Assembly: GCA_002685815.1 (NCBI GenBank) | Contig: NYYM01000090.1 | Span: forward strand, 1-7,122 | Direction of reading: 5' to 3' | DNA from: Dehalococcoidales bacterium | Lineage (GTDB): Bacteria; Chloroflexota; Dehalococcoidia; Dehalococcoidales; UBA2162 | DNA: 7,122 nt | In this document: one piece after another, positions 5,158 through 7,122 of the stretch | Layout: each line of letters starts with the position of its first letter | Numbering within the stretch: position 1 is the stretch's first letter | Made by a program: the position numbers and the translations under genes | Notes under the pieces: generated by a model | What the model saw: the letters and a program-made list of their open reading frames with translations, nothing else | Told to the model about the DNA's origin: nothing | Databases searched by the model: none

Positions 5158-5727
5158 CTAGCTGATTATCAGTTCATCCAGGGAGCGTTTGGGGACGTGG
5201 TGGCCTTGGCCCTCATCCCGCCAGTACTTGGTATCTCCGTCCGGGCCCATAGCCTCAAGGATCACTTTTTCACCGGGCTCACCCAGAGATATTGCCAGAA
5301 GTATTTCGTAGCGTTCATCTAACGCGAAAGCCTCACGGAACTCGTCTTTCTTTACCGAACCGTGCATACAGCCGCCAAGTCCCTTTTCCGTAGCCCCCAG
5401 AAGAATACTCTGAGCCGCAATGCCGTGGTCACAACCGGCACCTTTAGCTATCTCAGTATCGAGCAGAATAACTATATAGGCTGCCGGCCGTTCCCCTTCA
5501 GCCGGGCCCGGCCATTCCCTGTACTGAGCGGCAAAGCCAAGCAGAGGAAATATTTTGGCATTTTTCTCCGGGTCACTGGAGATGATATATTTTAATGCCT
5601 GCCGGTTGGAGGCCGAAGCCGAATTTCTGGCCAGGTCAACCAGTTCTTTCAGCGTCTCCTCTGTTATGGCGACATCCTGGTGAAATCGCCGGTAGCTCCT
5701 GTTTTGCATTACCAAATCTCTAAGCAT
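5158..5727 (-). CDS. Nitroreductase-family FMN flavoprotein
   Basis: A 189-aa single-domain protein of the nitroreductase fold, normally a homodimer with FMN that uses NAD(P)H to reduce nitro groups, quinones or other acceptors; the physiological substrate is unknown. Visible signatures: NRSYRRF (9-15), the phosphate-binding RSYRR element of FMN; ARNSASASNRQALKY (33-47), matching the usual ApSasNrQPW; and GIAAQSILLGATEKGLGGC (102-120), the conserved helix and Gly-rich turn at the FMN. The C-terminal HHVPKRSLDELI is typical of anaerobe members. ATG at 5727 is preceded by AGGGGGT about nine bases upstream, a good ribosome site. As first gene of the cluster it has a candidate promoter and tandem repeats upstream. 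Confidence 0.93.
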   Translation of the reverse strand: MLRDLVMQNRSYRRFHQDVAITEETLKELVDLARNSASASNRQALKYIISSDPEKNAKIFPLLGFAAQYREWPGPAEGERPAAYIVILLDTEIAKGAGCDHGIAAQSILLGATEKGLGGCMHGSVKKDEFREAFALDERYEILLAISLGEPGEKVILEAMGPDGDTKYWRDEGQGHHVPKRSLDELIIS

Positions 5728-5763
5728 TCAGAGTAACCCCCTTCATTTCTTTTTGTGTTATTC

Positions 5764-5793
5764 ATTATTACTCATAACCTTCGATTTATTCAA
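5764..5793 (-). promoter_or_regulatory. Candidate promoter for the nitroreductase-rarA-hydrolase cluster
   Basis: On the minus strand TTGAAT (5793-5788) and TAATAAT (5770-5764) are 17 bp apart in the only AT-rich patch upstream of the nitroreductase. The -10 box is a weak match. The -35 box lies inside the first of three tandem repeat units, which fits a regulator binding there. Confidence 0.35.
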
Positions 5794-5846
5794 CCCCGTC
5801 CCTGATTTTCGAACTCTATCCTTGAATCATCGAACCCCATCCCCTG
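5786..5846 (-). repeat. Three tandem degenerate units of about 20 bp upstream of the nitroreductase
   Basis: Read on the minus strand, the units are CAGGGGATGGGGTTCGATG (near 5846-5828), TCAAGGATAGAGTTCGAAAA (5825-5806) and TCAGGGACGGGGTTGAATAA (5805-5786). The shared core is about CARGGAYRGRGTTSRA. The 20-21 bp period places each unit on the same DNA face. No inverted symmetry is obvious within a unit, so the sites would suit direct-repeat binding or may be a simple repeat. Confidence 0.55.
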
Positions 5847-5863
5847 TGTCCCCTTCCATTCCT

Positions 5864-5962
5864 GTCATTCTGAACGAAGTGAAGAATCTCTTTTCTGCTC
5901 TACCTCTTCCTCTTTATCCCCCTTCGGCTTCGCTCAAGACAGGCCTCTCCTCCAAAGGAGAG
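5864..5962. repeat. Dispersed intergenic repeat with two palindromes
   Basis: CATTCTGAACGAAGTGAAGAAT (core 5867-5887) is palindromic at its ends (ATTCT/AGAAT). From memory, close relatives of this motif recur between genes in many environmental bacterial genomes and give spurious peptides such as VILNEVKNL. It is followed by CTCTCCT-CCAA-AGGAGAG (5945-5962), a 7-bp hairpin. No T tract follows on either strand, so it is not a clear terminator for the gene ending at 6094. The rest of 5963-6093 shows nothing I can name. Confidence 0.55.
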
Positions 5963-6093
5963 AGGGAAAGGTTTGTAAGAGGGACAGCGCCCCTCTGACT
6001 CCCCTTTTCAAAATAAAAGTGAGCGAAATAAGCTATTCCTTTTTCGCATGCCTCCCAAGCCCTTGAAGAGGTCAAATAGATACTCGTCGACCC

Positions 6094-7122
6094 CTATTTA
6101 TACCTCTTGACCTCGAACCTGTAGAGCTTTACCGGTTCGTCAGGGGCGATGCCGGCCTTCTGGCGGCAGATGTCAATCTGCTGTTCGGGGCTGTTCACTC
6201 CCTCGAGGTCGGGAAGAAGCAAACCGCGGTTGTATCCGGATTCCACGATTACCCCGTATTTCTTGGGATCAAGCTGCGCCTCACTCTGCACCGGTTCGGG
6301 GGCGGTGAGAACGTCCACGCTGTAGTCAAGGTCTTCAAGTTCGTCCGGGGAGATGGGCAGGAAACGAGGGTCCCTGGTAGCCGAACTGATAGCGTTGAGG
6401 ATAATCTCCTCAGCCACGTTATTGGTGGCCGGGTCAAAGGTGCCGATACAGCCGCGTAAATCGCCCGACTTGTGAATAGAAACGAAGACCCCTGCCTTTT
6501 CCTCCATCTCGGGGGTAAGCTCTTCTGGCTCAGGGCGTTTGCCTTCCCTGATATAACTTTCCACCGTCTGCCGGGCCAATTCTGCCAACGCGGACGTCCC
6601 GGTTATGATTATCCCGGCATAGCCCACTACGCTGCTGTAATCGCCGCTGGTTTCACCGCTGGTCTGGTACCTGACCAGTTCCGCTCCTTTGGCTCCTAAC
6701 TCTTTGGCCGCCGAAATAAGGCTAACCGCCGGGGCGTAACCGCACATGGTTATACCTAATTCCCGGACCCGCTTCAGCAGTTCGTCTTCGTCCAGATCCA
6801 GCATCGCCTCTATCGCCAGAGTGTCCTTCTTTTGGGCCGATTGGTGAGACTCGTAGTGGGTCATGTCACTCGAGGCGATGATCACCACTTTTTTGGGCGA
6901 TTCCTTGATGATTCCGGCTATCTCTCTGCCAATCTCCTTGTAAACATCCCCCCCGGCAGAGCCGAGCATGATAGGAACAAACTTGCTCTCCTGCCTGAAA
7001 TACTGCAGAAAGGGGAGCTGAACCTCGATAGAGTGCTCGTTCATGTGAGCCAGGGAATCTTCTCGAAGGTATTTGGAGGCGGCCAGAATTTGTTGGGCCA
7101 GTTCCGAATCAATCTCCACCTC
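6094..7122 (-). CDS. MEMO-AMMECR1 fusion protein (AmmeMemoRadiSam proteins B and A), 5' partial
   Basis: The frame is open to the window edge, so the N-terminus is missing; the GTG at 7119 is internal. The first half is the MEMO family (dioxygenase LigB-like fold): [13 protein letters not shown] (about 28-40, numbering from 7119), SSDMTHY (83-89) and MCGYAP (125-130). His29 and Cys126 match the second and third metal ligands of human MEMO1; the first His would lie outside the window. A short link (about 175-205) leads to a full AMMECR1 domain with its hallmark LRGCIGTF (221-228) and [10 protein letters not shown] near the end. In the AmmeMemoRadiSam system these two proteins occur with a radical SAM enzyme; the biochemical role is not established. 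Here B and A are one polypeptide. Stop codon TAG; no obvious terminator follows. Confidence 0.92.
   Translation of the reverse strand, partial: EVEIDSELAQQILAASKYLREDSLAHMNEHSIEVQLPFLQYFRQESKFVPIMLGSAGGDVYKEIGREIAGIIKESPKKVVIIASSDMTHYESHQSAQKKDTLAIEAMLDLDEDELLKRVRELGITMCGYAPAVSLISAAKELGAKGAELVRYQTSGETSGDYSSVVGYAGIIITGTSALAELARQTVESYIREGKRPEPEELTPEMEEKAGVFVSIHKSGDLRGCIGTFDPATNNVAEEIILNAISSATRDPRFLPISPDELEDLDYSVDVLTAPEPVQSEAQLDPKKYGVIVESGYNRGLLLPDLEGVNSPEQQIDICRQKAGIAPDEPVKLYRFEVKRYK

Noticed and set aside
5753..5998. Plus-strand open frame of 81 codons with VILNEVKNL.
   Set aside because: It is a translation of the tandem units and dispersed intergenic repeat, without a ribosome site.
1..7122. 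CRISPR array, prophage or defence system.
   Set aside because: There are no regularly spaced identical repeats with unique spacers, and no phage or defence genes. The only tandem repeats are the three degenerate units at 5786-5846.

Overview
The window (7.1 kb, moderate G+C) looks bacterial and is most like an environmental Chloroflexota, possibly Dehalococcoidia. That is an inference, resting on the MEMO-AMMECR1 fusion gene, the nitroreductase-rarA-hydrolase gene set and the intergenic repeats. No marker gene settles it.

Left part (1-1701): the 3' end of a membrane-protein gene is followed 14 bp later by a block bounded by two short IS3-type mini-elements in inverted orientation (85-325 and 1473-1701). 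Each keeps TG...CA ends and one 46-codon open reading frame for the N-terminal helix-turn-helix of an IS3-family OrfA. They bracket a single cargo gene, a secreted lipoprotein of the alpha/beta-hydrolase fold. The outermost flanks are ACCA and ACCG, so the whole may have moved as a miniature composite element. It lies next to the 3' end of a tRNA-Leu gene.

Middle (1779-2969): tRNA-Leu(UAG) on the minus strand, a gene-poor 350-bp stretch, then acpS (holo-ACP synthase) on the plus strand behind a plausible extended -10 promoter. After acpS comes an apparently free-standing structured RNA gene. It has a TTGACA-17-TTAAAT promoter, a strong Shine-Dalgarno with a 14-codon reading frame, several overlapping hairpins and a strong intrinsic terminator, and no gene follows on the same strand. 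I do not recognise the RNA family; it is the best candidate here for something undescribed.

Right part (3099-7122): a minus-strand cluster, read right to left, of a nitroreductase, RarA/MgsA (replication-fork AAA+ ATPase) and a cytoplasmic alpha/beta hydrolase. The hydrolase starts at a TTG overlapping the rarA stop codon. Upstream of the nitroreductase is a 366-bp intergenic region with a candidate promoter, three tandem units of about 20 bp reaching its -35 box, and a palindromic dispersed-repeat motif. The window ends inside a gene encoding a MEMO domain fused to an AMMECR1 domain, proteins B and A of the AmmeMemoRadiSam system.
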